From Candidatus Accumulibacter conexus (GTDB lineage Bacteria > Pseudomonadota > Gammaproteobacteria > Burkholderiales > Rhodocyclaceae), in assembly GCA_017592775.1 (NCBI GenBank), contig JAGFNJ010000013.1, forward strand, positions 1-64,000: DNA of 64,000 bases, given 5' to 3'. Position 1 is the first letter of the stretch, and the number at the start of each line of letters is the position of its first letter. This document shows, in pieces, positions 18,455 to 29,126 of the stretch. A program made the translations under genes and the position numbers. Under the pieces are notes generated by a model, which saw nothing but the letters and a program-made list of their open reading frames with translations, did no database searches and had not been told where the DNA came from.

Positions 18455-19654
18455 ATGCTGTGGTTCCGACTCTTCCTGCCCTTTGCCGGGGCCTACTTCC
18501 TCTCCTACCTCTACCGCACGGCGAACGCGGTCATCGGACCGGTACTGGCCGACGAGCTGGAACTCGGAGCCGGCGATCTGGGTCTGCTGACCAGTGCGTA
18601 CTTCCTGACCTTTGCCGCCGCCCAGCTACCGCTCGGCATGCTCCTTGACCGCTTCGGGGCGCGCCGCGTCGAAGCGGCGCTGCTCCTGGTCGCGGCCGCT
18701 GGTGCCGCCACCTTCGCACTGGGGCAGAGCATCGTCGACCTGGCCGTTGCGCGTGGCCTCATCGGTGTCGGCGTTTCCGCGTGCCTGATGGCTGCGTTCA
18801 AGGCCTTTTCGCTCAGTTTTCCGGCCGACCGTCAGGCTTCGCTGACCGGCTGGATCATGACCGCCGGCGGCCTCGGAGCGCTGGCTGCGACGGCACCGCT
18901 CGACGCTGCGCTGCATCTCGCCGGCTGGCGCGACATCTTCTTCGTCCTCGCCGCGCTGACGCTGGTCGTCGCCGGCTGGCTGTTCGCCAGCGTCCCGGAA
19001 GGGAAGGGCGCAAGCTCGCCCGAAGCACTCGCCACGCAGTGGAAGGGAGTGAAAACGGTCTTCGGCAGCGCCCACTTCTGGCGTTTCGCGCCACTCGGCC
19101 TGTGCCTGACTGGCGGCTTCATGGCGGTGCAGAGCCTGTGGTCGATCTCGTGGCTGATGCAGGTGGACGGCTACACGCGTGCGCTTGCCGCCGACCACAT
19201 GGCCGGAATGAGCGCGGCAATGCTGCTCGCGTACGTGCTGATCGGCCTCCTCGCCACCGCTCTCGCAAGGCGCGGGATCAAGCCGGTGCAGTTGCTCGGT
19301 GCCGGCCTCGGCCTCTCGCTGGTCACACTGGCGCTGATCGTCAGCGGGGTGGGTGGGCAGAGTTACCTGCTCTGGCTGGCCTACGGAAGCTTCTCCAGTT
19401 TTGGCACGCTGGCATACTCGCAGGCGGCGGCCGGCTTTCCGCTCGCCCTCTCGGGTCGCGCGAACACGGCTTTCAACCTGATGGTTTTCATCGGCGCCTT
19501 CGGCGTCCAGTGGGGACTCGGCCTGCTGATCGACCTGCTGCAAGGATACGGGCAAAGCGCGGGGACGGCGCACCGCAGCGCCTTTCTCGTCCTCTTCGCC
19601 GCGCAGTCCGCGTCGCTGACCTGGTTCTGGATTGCCGGACGCCGGCGACGCTGA
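18455..19654 (+). CDS. Major facilitator superfamily transporter
   Basis: This 399-residue inner-membrane protein has about twelve hydrophobic segments. The MFS loop 2-3 signature is visible as GMLLDRFGARRVEAALLL (about residues 62-79), and the repeat GWIMTAGGLGALAATAPLDA lies near 133-152. Its pattern resembles bacterial nitrate/sugar-phosphate-like MFS members, but no substrate can be named. The start ATG follows GGGAG at about ten bases. It is co-directional with the ROK kinase, so a sugar substrate is possible but unproven. Its stop codon forms part of a stem shared with the convergent gene. Confidence 0.88.
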   Translation: MLWFRLFLPFAGAYFLSYLYRTANAVIGPVLADELELGAGDLGLLTSAYFLTFAAAQLPLGMLLDRFGARRVEAALLLVAAAGAATFALGQSIVDLAVARGLIGVGVSACLMAAFKAFSLSFPADRQASLTGWIMTAGGLGALAATAPLDAALHLAGWRDIFFVLAALTLVVAGWLFASVPEGKGASSPEALATQWKGVKTVFGSAHFWRFAPLGLCLTGGFMAVQSLWSISWLMQVDGYTRALAADHMAGMSAAMLLAYVLIGLLATALARRGIKPVQLLGAGLGLSLVTLALIVSGVGGQSYLLWLAYGSFSSFGTLAYSQAAAGFPLALSGRANTAFNLMVFIGAFGVQWGLGLLIDLLQGYGQSAGTAHRSAFLVLFAAQSASLTWFWIAGRRRR

Positions 19655-19677
19655 GCCATGCTGACAGCCACTCAGCG
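19649..19677. terminator. Short stem-loop spanning two convergent stop codons
   Basis: CGCTGAG (including the TGA of the MFS gene) pairs with CTCAGCG (including the stop of the opposing gene), a 7-bp stem with a 15-base loop. There is no T-run. It is weak as a terminator, but its position matches the other convergent stems in this window. Confidence 0.3.
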
Positions 19678-20910
19678 GTAGAGCGGCATCGCGGTGAGGC
19701 GACGCTCTATCTCGGCCGCCACCTGACGGTAGCTCGCACTCTCCGGTGCCGCGAAACGGCGCTCGAATTCGGCTGCCGACAACCCTTCAGGCAACCCGGC
19801 GAGCGATGGCGCCAGGTCGCCGTCACTCAAGGGCCGCTGCACTGCCGCCTGCAGGCGCGGCGAGCCGGCTGCCACGAGTTCGCCGAAGCGGGTTCCGGCG
19901 CGGTCGGCTGCCAGATCGGCGAACGAGAAGCCACTGCCGCTGCGCGCGTCACGCATTTCCTTGTCGAGGCCGACCGCATCCGCTGCCGGCTCACCCGCCC
20001 AGGCGGCGAGTGCGGCCGAGACGACAAAGTGCTGCGCGCTGTCGTGGCGGCCGTGCAGGCTCAGTTTCACGCGTCGCGGGCGCGTCCAGGAACGTGCCTC
20101 CGGCAGCACCTGCGACAGCGAGTTGCCGGAAACGTGGCCCGCCAGGACGAGCAGGGCAGCGCGGCCGCAGCGCGGTGATCGTTCGCTGCAGCCCCGCAGG
20201 AGCGGCGCCAGCACCTGCGCCAGTGGTACCGACGCCGCCCCGGAACGATGGTCGAGAAGGCCGGCCAGAGCCGTCTGGGCGGCCCGCAGATGGGCGGTGT
20301 CTGCGGGCGTGATGGCGAGCGATCGCGCCTGCTCAAGCAGTTCCGGCTGCCAGACGTAGCGGACGACGACGTTGCCAGCTGTGGCATCGAAGTCCACCCG
20401 GCGAATCGCCCGTTCCGCGACCTGCCACTGCTCGGTCATGCCGGCGGCGCGGATCACCGCAGCGGTGATGAGTTCGGCCAGCCAAGCTGGCAATGGCAGT
20501 GCCGCCAGCGAAGCGGTGGCGATCCGCGGGCGCCCGTCGGCCGCGGCGATGACGGCAGACAGATTGAGGTAGCGTGTTTCGGGCAGGGCATGCAGGGGAA
20601 CGCTCAGGCGAAGCTCGCCGCAGTCCCCGACGACAACGAAGGCCCCGCGCCCACCGAGACTGCGACTCGCGAAGTGGTTGATGGCGGTGTCGATCAGACG
20701 GGCCGGCAGCAACGCTGTGCGCTCGTCACCGCGCCGCAGGCGACTGGGGTCGTTGCTCGCCAGCACGCGCCTGGCGTCGGCGATCGAGCTTGGCGCGATG
20801 GTCTCGCTGCGACTGACCAGCGGCTGCCGCTCGGCAATCACCAGCAACGACGCCAACGCCGCCAGCGGCAGCAGCAGGAGCAGAAGCAGAAGCAGCAGCC
20901 AGCCCCGCAC
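19672..20910 (-). CDS. Uncharacterised membrane-anchored protein
   Basis: I do not recognise a family. The predicted 412-residue protein begins with a single hydrophobic segment made of about ten consecutive leucines followed by PLAALASLLVIA, then a long Ala/Arg/Leu-rich soluble part, presumably periplasmic. The middle contains RLIDTAINHFASRSLGGRGAFVV and later VKLSLHGRHDSAQHFVVSAALAAWAG, which may form a compact conserved domain. It follows ppx so closely that the best starts (GTG at 20910, or TTG at 20925) lie at or inside the ppx stop, indicating coupling. The frame remains open far upstream, but that stretch is antisense/overlap with ppx. A role linked to ppx is only positional inference. 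Confidence 0.6.
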   Translation of the reverse strand: MRGWLLLLLLLLLLPLAALASLLVIAERQPLVSRSETIAPSSIADARRVLASNDPSRLRRGDERTALLPARLIDTAINHFASRSLGGRGAFVVVGDCGELRLSVPLHALPETRYLNLSAVIAAADGRPRIATASLAALPLPAWLAELITAAVIRAAGMTEQWQVAERAIRRVDFDATAGNVVVRYVWQPELLEQARSLAITPADTAHLRAAQTALAGLLDHRSGAASVPLAQVLAPLLRGCSERSPRCGRAALLVLAGHVSGNSLSQVLPEARSWTRPRRVKLSLHGRHDSAQHFVVSAALAAWAGEPAADAVGLDKEMRDARSGSGFSFADLAADRAGTRFGELVAAGSPRLQAAVQRPLSDGDLAPSLAGLPEGLSAAEFERRFAAPESASYRQVAAEIERRLTAMPLYR

Positions 20911-20921
20911 GCACCGCCGGC

Positions 20922-22457
20922 TCAAGCGGAAGTGGGCGGCGGCACCTGCCCATGGCTCCCCTTCGCATCGCCCCAACGCAACGCGAAGCCGGCCCTGGCC
21001 AGCATCGCCGCCTCGATCTGCAGATCGGCACGAGTCAGCGGATGCGCCGCCAACCAGCCAGCGGGGAAGAGCAGGTGCAGGCGCTGCCGATCGACCTGCA
21101 GGGTGATCGGCGGCAGCGGCTCGCTGCTGCGGCCGCGATGCAGTACGACCGCCAGGCGCAGCAGCGTGCACAAACGCCGGGCGGGGCGGGCCCACGCCTT
21201 CGGCAGCGCAGCAAACGCGTCGGCAGGAAAGGACCGCCGGTGGCGCCGGACGAGGACAGACAGCAGCAACTGGTCGTCGCGCGAGTAGCCTGGCAGATCG
21301 GCATGCTGCAGGACATAGGCGCCGTGCTTGTGGTACTGGTCATGCGAAAGCAGGAGGCCGATCTCGTGCAGACGGGCGGCACGTTCGAGCACGTTTCTCG
21401 CCTCCTTGCCAGCCAGACCCCATCTGGCGCGCACCTGGCGCAGCAGATCGAGCGCCGTCGCGCTGACCCGCTCGGCCTGCGCCTGATCGAGTGTGAAACG
21501 GCGGATGACGTCGGCAATGGTGCGGTCGCGCACGTCCTCGTGCCGGATACGACCGAGCAGATCGTAGATCAGTCCCTCGCGCAGGGCGCCTTCCGAGACC
21601 TCCAGATGCTCGATGCCGAGTGTTTCGCACAGTCCATGCAGGACCACGAAGCCGCCGGCGAAGACGCGCGCACGCGGCGGCTCGAGTTGCCAGCGGCTGG
21701 CCAGTGCCGCCGTGTCGGATGTCTCGAGCAGTGCGCCGCGCAACCGGCGCAGCGCATCGAGAGTGATTCCCTCGCGACTCCAGCCCTCGCGGACGATCAC
21801 ATCCTGGATCGCCTTGATCGAACCCGAAGCGCCGGTCACCATCTCCCAGCCGCGCGCGAGGTACTCTTCACGGACGGGCTCGAGATGCAGTTGCACCAGC
21901 AGTTCGGCCTGGCGCAGGCGGCTGGCCGTGACCCGGCCGTCGGCAAAGCAGTCACGGCTGACGCTGACGCAGCCCATGCGCAGGCTGGCCAGGTGCAGCG
22001 GGTCGAAAGCCTCGCCGATGATCAGCTCGGTGCTGCCACCGCCAATGTCGATCACCAGCCGCTGCCCGGCAACGTGGCCGACGCTCTGAGCGACGCCGAG
22101 GTAGATCAGTCGCGCTTCCTCGTGACCACTGACGACCTCGACCCGATGACCCAGAGTCTGCTCGGCGCGAGCGACGAACTCCGCGCTGTTGCGTGCCTGG
22201 CGCAGGGTGTTGGTGCCGACGATGCGCACGCGCGCCGCCGGAATGTGGCGCAGACGCTGGGCAAAGCGCGCCAGGCAGTCGAGAGCCCGCTGCTGCGACT
22301 GCGCCGACAGGCGGTTGTGGTCGTCGAGACCGGCGGCGAGTTGAACCATCTCGCGCAGGCGGTCGAGAATCTGCACATGACCGTCGGTGATGCGCGCGAC
22401 GACCATGTGGAAGCTGTTCGACCCGAGGTCGATGGCAGCGACGAAATCGGAAGACAT
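20922..22457 (-). CDS. ppx: Exopolyphosphatase / guanosine pentaphosphatase (Ppx/GppA family)
   Basis: This 511-residue enzyme releases phosphate from the ends of inorganic polyphosphate, or hydrolyses pppGpp. The actin-like ATPase fold is shown by FVAAIDLGSNSFHMVVARI near residue 5 and LVIDIGGGSTELIIGE near 140. The C-terminal HD-like helical part contains ARLHEIGLLLSHDQYHKHGAYVL. Length suits the long Ppx form. The ATG was chosen because GAGGAG precedes it by seven bases and the sequence before it lacks family character. In a polyphosphate-accumulating organism this would be a key enzyme of polyP turnover. The Ppx versus GppA split cannot be settled from sequence alone. Confidence 0.92.
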   Translation of the reverse strand: MSSDFVAAIDLGSNSFHMVVARITDGHVQILDRLREMVQLAAGLDDHNRLSAQSQQRALDCLARFAQRLRHIPAARVRIVGTNTLRQARNSAEFVARAEQTLGHRVEVVSGHEEARLIYLGVAQSVGHVAGQRLVIDIGGGSTELIIGEAFDPLHLASLRMGCVSVSRDCFADGRVTASRLRQAELLVQLHLEPVREEYLARGWEMVTGASGSIKAIQDVIVREGWSREGITLDALRRLRGALLETSDTAALASRWQLEPPRARVFAGGFVVLHGLCETLGIEHLEVSEGALREGLIYDLLGRIRHEDVRDRTIADVIRRFTLDQAQAERVSATALDLLRQVRARWGLAGKEARNVLERAARLHEIGLLLSHDQYHKHGAYVLQHADLPGYSRDDQLLLSVLVRRHRRSFPADAFAALPKAWARPARRLCTLLRLAVVLHRGRSSEPLPPITLQVDRQRLHLLFPAGWLAAHPLTRADLQIEAAMLARAGFALRWGDAKGSHGQVPPPTSA

Positions 22458-22701
22458 GGAGGTACTCCTCAGGCTGACAGACGGCGAACGCCTCCGCCGG
22501 CAAACGGCGCTGCCACGGCGGGCGTCATTCGCCCCGAGTATCCCCGCCTTCACTGCCGACCGTCAAGCTGCAGCCATCGCCAGCCCGACCTTCTGCCGCC
22601 GGACGGCGAGCAGTGTGGCCCACGGGGAATACGGGGAGCCTTCGCCTGCCGCGAATGGCAGTGCACTCCTGCTTCTCTGGGGCGAGCGACTGGCGAACCC
22701 G

Positions 22702-24732
22702 TCAGAGGTCGAGCGGATCGACCTCGAGGTGCCAGTGCAACCGCGACGGGACACGCAGCGCCTCGATCTGCGTCACCCAATCGGCGAGAAAGGCCTGCAG
22801 GACGCGACGCGACGGCGACTCGACGAGAAGCTGGCCCCGCTCCATGTTCGCGCGCCGTGACAGGCGCATCGGTACCGGATCGTAGAAGGTCAGCTCTGCC
22901 GCGGCAGCGACTGCCGCGCAGTCCCGGGCTGCGGCCAGGAAGGCGATGGCCTCGCCCATGCGCGGCGCTTCCGCCCGCAACATGGCCTGATACGCGTAGG
23001 GTGGAAACCCGGCCTGCCGGCGTTCGTTGAGCTGGGCGGCGGCAAAGCTTGGGTAGTCGTGGCGGCGCAGTGCCTGATAGAGCGGATGATCGGGGAACTG
23101 CGTCTGCAGCAGGACCTCGCCGGGGCGTTCAGCCCTGCCGGCGCGCCCGGCAACCTGCATCAGCTGGGCAAAGAGGCGTTCGGGTGCTCGCCAATCGGCG
23201 GCGAAAAGTGCCGCATCGGGGGCGATCGCACCGACCAGCGTCAACTTCGGAAAATCATGCCCCTTCGCCAGCATCTGCGTGCCGACCAGAATGTCCGCCT
23301 CGCCGTCGTGAATTCTTCGCAGCAGTTCCGTCCACTGCTTGCGGCTACTGGCCGAGTCCCTGTCCACGCGCAGCAGGCGGGCTTGCGGAAAACGCTCGGC
23401 GAGGACCATCTCGAGGCGCTGCGTACCCCTGCCGAGGGCGCGCAGGTCCTGGTTGCCGCAGGTCGGGCACTGCCGCGGCAGCCGGGTCTGGTAGCCACAG
23501 TGATGACAACGCAGGCAGCGGTCGACCAGATGCAGCACCAGGTTTGCCGCGCAGCGCTCGCAACCGGAGATCCAGCCGCAGGCCGGGCAGCTCATCACTG
23601 GGGCATAGCCGCGGCGGTTGAGAAAGATCAGGCTCTGCTCACCGCGGCAGAGGCACTGCTCGATCGCCAGCAGGAGGGTTCCTGACAGCCCATCCTGCGG
23701 CTTCTCGAGCCGCGTATCGATGATTCGCACCAGTGGCAGACGGGAACCCTCGACCGCCCGCTGGCACAGAGAGAGCAGTCGATAACGTCCGCGCCCCCCA
23801 TTGCCGGTGGCGTTGGCCCAGCTCTCGAGCGACGGCGTCGCCGAACCGAGAACGACCGGAATGTCGCTGTCGCGGGCACGGAACACGGCCAGGTCACGCG
23901 CCGAGTAGCGGACCCCATCCTGCTGCTTGAACGAACTGTCGTGCTCTTCGTCGACGATGATCAGACCGAGTTCCGGCAGCGGCGCAAACACGGCGAGCCG
24001 GGTACCGAGAACGATGCGCGCCTCGCCACTGCATGCCGCCAGCCAGTTGCGGCTGCGCGCCGCCTCGGCGAGATCGCTGTGCAGGCTGACCAGTCCGGCA
24101 GCGGGAAAGCGCTCGGCGACCCGTGCTTCGAGTTGCGGAGTGAGATTGATTTCCGGCACCAGAACCAGCGCCTGCCGGCCAGCCGCCAGCGCCCGCTCGA
24201 TCAGGCGCAGGTACACCTCGGTCTTGCCGCTGCCGGTCACGCCATGCAACAGGTAGGCATGAAACCCGGTTCCATCTGCCAGAACGGAACTCAGCACCGT
24301 CTGCTGCTCGGCGGTCAGCGACGGTGGCAGCGCGGCCGATCGGCCTTGCACCGGCTTTCGTCCCGCCAGCGTCCTTGCCGGAGCCAGTGCGCGCTGTCTG
24401 GCCGGAAGCGTGGCGAGCATGACCTGTCCGAGTGGCGCATGGTAGTACGAGGCGCAAAACCTGGTCAGCCGGAACCACGCGTCCGGTAGCGGGCGCTGGT
24501 CACGGAGGACTTCAAGAACCGGTTTCAGCTCGTCTGGAGCCAGTTCACTGGCCACGCCGACGGCGACGATGATGCCGATCCGCTGTCGCTGGCCGATGGG
24601 AACGCGCACCCGGCAACCGACATCAGCGACCGACAGCCGTTGATCATCGGGACAGCGGTAATCAAACAGGCGACGCAGTGGCAGATCGAGCGCGACCCGC
24701 ACCACGCACGGCTCGGATTGCCGTTCCGCCAT
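22702..24732 (-). CDS. priA: Primosomal replication restart helicase PriA
   Basis: This superfamily 2 DNA helicase reloads the replisome at collapsed forks. The 676-residue chain has an N-terminal 3'-DNA-binding domain (RVALDLPLRRLFDYRCP), Walker A GVTGSGKTEVYLR near residue 165, the DEEHD Walker B box near 260, and a zinc region with CPACGWISGCERC, RCHHC and CPTCGNQDL near 380-425. Helicase motifs continue with ILVGTQMLAKGHDFP and QVAGRAGRAERPGEVL. Length is slightly short of the usual 700-730. It lies downstream of hemE across a 300-base non-coding region with DnaA-box-like motifs. Confidence 0.96.
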   Translation of the reverse strand: MAERQSEPCVVRVALDLPLRRLFDYRCPDDQRLSVADVGCRVRVPIGQRQRIGIIVAVGVASELAPDELKPVLEVLRDQRPLPDAWFRLTRFCASYYHAPLGQVMLATLPARQRALAPARTLAGRKPVQGRSAALPPSLTAEQQTVLSSVLADGTGFHAYLLHGVTGSGKTEVYLRLIERALAAGRQALVLVPEINLTPQLEARVAERFPAAGLVSLHSDLAEAARSRNWLAACSGEARIVLGTRLAVFAPLPELGLIIVDEEHDSSFKQQDGVRYSARDLAVFRARDSDIPVVLGSATPSLESWANATGNGGRGRYRLLSLCQRAVEGSRLPLVRIIDTRLEKPQDGLSGTLLLAIEQCLCRGEQSLIFLNRRGYAPVMSCPACGWISGCERCAANLVLHLVDRCLRCHHCGYQTRLPRQCPTCGNQDLRALGRGTQRLEMVLAERFPQARLLRVDRDSASSRKQWTELLRRIHDGEADILVGTQMLAKGHDFPKLTLVGAIAPDAALFAADWRAPERLFAQLMQVAGRAGRAERPGEVLLQTQFPDHPLYQALRRHDYPSFAAAQLNERRQAGFPPYAYQAMLRAEAPRMGEAIAFLAAARDCAAVAAAAELTFYDPVPMRLSRRANMERGQLLVESPSRRVLQAFLADWVTQIEALRVPSRLHWHLEVDPLDL

Positions 24733-25033
24733 GGCTCAGGTTCGCAGCCGGACTGGGCCACTTAGCAGCGCAAGCTCGTGCCAAATCTGGCAAAGAAGGG
24801 TAAGGCGCTCACTTAGCACGAGTTTTCTGTGTTCTCCCAGAACCTGTGGACAACTCTGTGGATCACACGCCGTGAAAGCGCCGCAAAGGCGCTTGCAGCA
24901 AGGGCTGCAGCGCCCTTGCCCAAAATTTCAGCAATATAAAAAAGGTTGTAAATCATTGGCTTGGAAAACATGCCCCGCGGCGACTGCGCACTCGGCAGAG
25001 CCGTCGCGCAATGAGGAGCTTGTTGTGAATAAG
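24733..25033. other. Non-coding region between hemE and priA with DnaA-box-like motifs and an AT-rich stretch
   Basis: This 300-base gap separates two co-directional genes. It holds TGTGGACAA (24845-24853) and TGTGGATCA (24857-24865) in tandem at 12-base spacing, and TGTGAATAA (25024-25032). All three are in the same orientation and one or two bases off the DnaA box TGTGGATAA. Between them are a hairpin (24888-24914) and an AT-rich stretch around 24919-24960 (CAATATAAAAAAGG). The combination resembles a replication origin or a DnaA-regulated promoter. No coding potential was seen. Confidence 0.45.
24888..24914 (-). terminator. Hairpin downstream of hemE
   Basis: GGCGC and TGCAGC on one arm pair with GCTGCA and GCGCC on the other (11 pairs, one bulged base, four-base loop). 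On the minus strand TTT follows. It lies about 120 bases beyond the hemE stop and could end that transcript, or be an element of the DnaA-box region. Confidence 0.35.
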
Positions 25034-26128
<1,095 letters not shown>

Positions 26129-26187
26129 TGTCGGCTCCACGGCTCGGGGATTGGGTTGCAAACTCGGGATGATCCGCCGTTCTGCGG

Positions 26188-27642
26188 CTACTTGCGCCAG
26201 AACGCCGGCGTCAGGACCACCAGCAGGGTGAAAATCTCGAGGCGGCCGAGAAGCATCGCAATGGTACACACCCAGGTCTGAAAATCGGTGAGCCCGGCAA
26301 AATTGTTTGCCGGGCCGACCTCGCCCAGTCCGGGGCCGGTGTTGTTGATGCTGGCGATGACCGCCGACAGCGCGGTGATGATCTCGAGGCCGGTGAACGA
26401 GAGCAGCAGGGTCATCGAAACGATGCACACCATGTAGATGAAGCCGAAGGCGAGCACGGCGAAGAGGATGTTCGGCGGCACGACGCTGTTGCCGATCTTG
26501 ATCGGGTGCACGGCGTTCGGATGCATCGCGCGCGCCAGTTCGCGATACACCTGCTTGTAGAGGACGATGGCCCGGATCATCTTGATGCCACCGCCGGTGG
26601 AGCCGGCGCTGGTGGCGAAACTGCACAGGAACAGCATCCACAGCGGCGCGAAGAAAGGCCAGAGCGCGTAGTCGGTATTGGCAAAACCGGTGGTGGTGGC
26701 GATCGAAACGACGTTGAACGCCGAGTAGCGCAGCGCCTCGACGAAGGTGGAATAGACCTCGTGCACATCGAGGAAGATGGCGATGCCGATGACGCTGCCG
26801 ATGGTCACCAGCAGGAACCAGCCGGCCTCGGGGTCGGCGGCGTACGGGCGGAACGAGCGCTGCGAGATGACGAGGAAGTGGGTGGCGAAGTTGCAGCCGG
26901 CAATCAGCATGAAGGCGATGCTGACCGCCTCGATCGCTGGCGAATCGAAGAAGCCGAAACTCGCGTCGTGGCTCGAGAAGCCGCCCAGCCCCATGGTCGC
27001 GAACATGTGCATGATGGCGTCGAGCCCGGTCATTCCCGCCCAGTAATAGCCCAGCGCGCACGCGATCGAGATCAGCACATAGACGAACCACAGCCCCTTG
27101 GCCGTCTCGGCCATGCGCGGCGTCATCTTCGAATCCTTCATCGGCCCCGGGGTCTCGGCCTTGAACATCTGCCGGCCGCCGATTCCCAACAGAGGCAGGA
27201 TGGCGACGGCGAGGACGATCAACCCCATGCCACCCAGCCAGACGAGCTGTGTGCGCCAGAAGTTGATCGACACCGGCAGATCGTCGAGGCCGACGAAGAC
27301 CGTCGCGCCGGTTGTCGTCAGCCCCGACACCGCCTCGAAATAGGCGTCGGTGAAGCTGGCATCGAGTTGCAGCACCAGCGGCAGCGCAGCATAGACGGGC
27401 AGGACGGTCCATACCAGGGCGACCATCAGGAAGCCGTCACGGATCGTCAGGTCGCGCACTTCACGGCGCGTCACCCACCACAATCCAAAACCAGTGCCGA
27501 CGGTCAGCAGGAAAGCCTCATCGAAAGCGCTCTCGGCACCATCGTGCATGAACCAGGAGAGCAGCAACGGAACCAGCATCGTCAAGCCGAACATGAAGAT
27601 GACCAGCGACAGCACCCGCACCACCGGGTAATAGCGTTCCAT
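26188..27642 (-). CDS. trkH: Trk potassium uptake system membrane subunit TrkH
   Basis: This 484-residue polytopic potassium channel-transporter has four M1-P-M2 repeats. Selectivity-filter glycines are visible in [11 protein letters not shown] (near residue 107), [11 protein letters not shown] (near 221), [13 protein letters not shown] (near 315) and [17 protein letters not shown] (near 434). Gating is by TrkA and nucleotides. It starts 11 bases after the trkA stop, so trkA-trkH is one unit, continuing the ntrY-ntrX direction. Length matches TrkH/TrkG. Confidence 0.95.
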   Translation of the reverse strand: MERYYPVVRVLSLVIFMFGLTMLVPLLLSWFMHDGAESAFDEAFLLTVGTGFGLWWVTRREVRDLTIRDGFLMVALVWTVLPVYAALPLVLQLDASFTDAYFEAVSGLTTTGATVFVGLDDLPVSINFWRTQLVWLGGMGLIVLAVAILPLLGIGGRQMFKAETPGPMKDSKMTPRMAETAKGLWFVYVLISIACALGYYWAGMTGLDAIMHMFATMGLGGFSSHDASFGFFDSPAIEAVSIAFMLIAGCNFATHFLVISQRSFRPYAADPEAGWFLLVTIGSVIGIAIFLDVHEVYSTFVEALRYSAFNVVSIATTTGFANTDYALWPFFAPLWMLFLCSFATSAGSTGGGIKMIRAIVLYKQVYRELARAMHPNAVHPIKIGNSVVPPNILFAVLAFGFIYMVCIVSMTLLLSFTGLEIITALSAVIASINNTGPGLGEVGPANNFAGLTDFQTWVCTIAMLLGRLEIFTLLVVLTPAFWRK

Positions 27643-27653
27643 GGCGCCTTGCC

Positions 27654-29084
27654 TCAGAAGAAGTGGAAGCCGACGGCGAAGAGCTTCTCAACCTGCTTGA
27701 CCACCTTCTTGTCGAGGCAGAAGACGATCACGTGGTCATTGGTTTCGACGACCACGTCCTTGTGCGCGATCAGCACGCGGCCTTTCTGCTTCTTCTTCGC
27801 CAGTCCGAGGTAGCCGACGTCGCGGTTGCGGTCGAGATCGCGGACGATGGCAGCGATGAAGGCACCATGAATCTGCGGCAACTCGTCGATTCGCCGGCCG
27901 ACGACCTTCGACGTCTTGCGATCCCCGTGTGCGACGACCTCGAGCGCTTCGGCAGCGCCACGTCGCAGGCTGTGCACCTGCGCCACATCGCCCTGCCGGA
28001 CATAGGTCAGCAGGGAACCGATCGACACCTGCGCCGGCGAGATGGCGATGTCGATCGGCCCCCCCTGTACCAGTTCGGCGTAGGCACGACGATTGATCAG
28101 CGCCAGCACACGGGCGCAGCCCATTCGCTTCGCCAGTGAGGCGGCCATGATGTTGTCTTCGTCGTCGTTGGTCAGCGCGAGGAACAGATCCATCGCGTCG
28201 ATCGCCTCCTGCTGCAACAGTTCCTCGTCCGTGGCATCACCGCTGAGCACCAGAGCCGACTTCAGAACGCCGGCGACGTGTTCGGCGCGCCGCCGATCCA
28301 CCTCGATCACCTTCACCTGGCAACGCGCCTGCAGCGCTTCCGCCACGCGCAGCCCGATGTTGCCACCGCCGGCGATCATCACCCGTTGCACCGGCTCGAC
28401 CGAACGGCGCAGCTCGCGCATCACCGCCCGGATGTGCTCCTCGGCGGCAAGCAGGAAGACCTCGTCGCCGTCTTCGATCACCGTCTCGCCGGTCGGCGTG
28501 ATGGCGCCGTCGCGGCGGTAGACGGCGGCGATGCGACCATCGATCTCCGCTGGCAGATGGCCACGCATCTCCTTGATCGGACTGCCGACGAGGAGGCCGC
28601 CCGCGTAGGCGCGCACGCCCACCAGGACCACCGAACCACCGGCAAAATTGAGCACCTGCAGCGCTTCCGGGAAGTCGACCAGGCGCGCGATGTACTCGGT
28701 GATGACCTTCTCCGGCACCAGTGCGTAATCGACGGCGAAGTTCTCCGGCGCCAGTAGCGTTTCGCTGTCGACGAAGTCGCTGGCACGCAAGCGGGCGATT
28801 CGCGAGGGAACATGGAAGACGCTGTGCGCCACCTTGCACGCGACCAGATTCGTCTGATCGCTCTGGGTGACAGCGATCAGCAGATCGGCGTCATCGACGC
28901 CGGCGCTCGCCAGCACCGTAGGGTGCGCCGCGTTACCGTGCACCGTCTGGATGTCGAGGCGATCCTGCAGGTAGGCAAGGCGGTCCTGGTCGCTGTCGAC
29001 CATGGTGATGTCGTTGTTCTCGGAAGCCAGACTTTCGGCAACACTGGCCCCGACCTGTCCGGCACCCAGGATCACGATACGCAT
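27654..29084 (-). CDS. trkA: Trk potassium uptake system NAD-binding regulator TrkA
   Basis: This 476-residue cytosolic regulator binds NAD(H)/ATP and gates TrkH. It has two tandem RCK modules: Rossmann motifs GAGQVGASVAESLA at residue 7 and GGGNIGLRVAEALQ near 240, each followed by an RCK-C domain. Acidic strand ends (VDSDQ, IEVDRRR) fit NAD binding. It lies directly upstream of trkH and 42 bases downstream of ntrX. Linkage of trkAH to ntrYX is frequent in proteobacteria. Confidence 0.95.
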   Translation of the reverse strand: MRIVILGAGQVGASVAESLASENNDITMVDSDQDRLAYLQDRLDIQTVHGNAAHPTVLASAGVDDADLLIAVTQSDQTNLVACKVAHSVFHVPSRIARLRASDFVDSETLLAPENFAVDYALVPEKVITEYIARLVDFPEALQVLNFAGGSVVLVGVRAYAGGLLVGSPIKEMRGHLPAEIDGRIAAVYRRDGAITPTGETVIEDGDEVFLLAAEEHIRAVMRELRRSVEPVQRVMIAGGGNIGLRVAEALQARCQVKVIEVDRRRAEHVAGVLKSALVLSGDATDEELLQQEAIDAMDLFLALTNDDEDNIMAASLAKRMGCARVLALINRRAYAELVQGGPIDIAISPAQVSIGSLLTYVRQGDVAQVHSLRRGAAEALEVVAHGDRKTSKVVGRRIDELPQIHGAFIAAIVRDLDRNRDVGYLGLAKKKQKGRVLIAHKDVVVETNDHVIVFCLDKKVVKQVEKLFAVGFHFF

Positions 29085-29126
29085 GGTGTTTCATCTCCCC
29101 GACACGCGGACGCCGCCCGGCCAACC

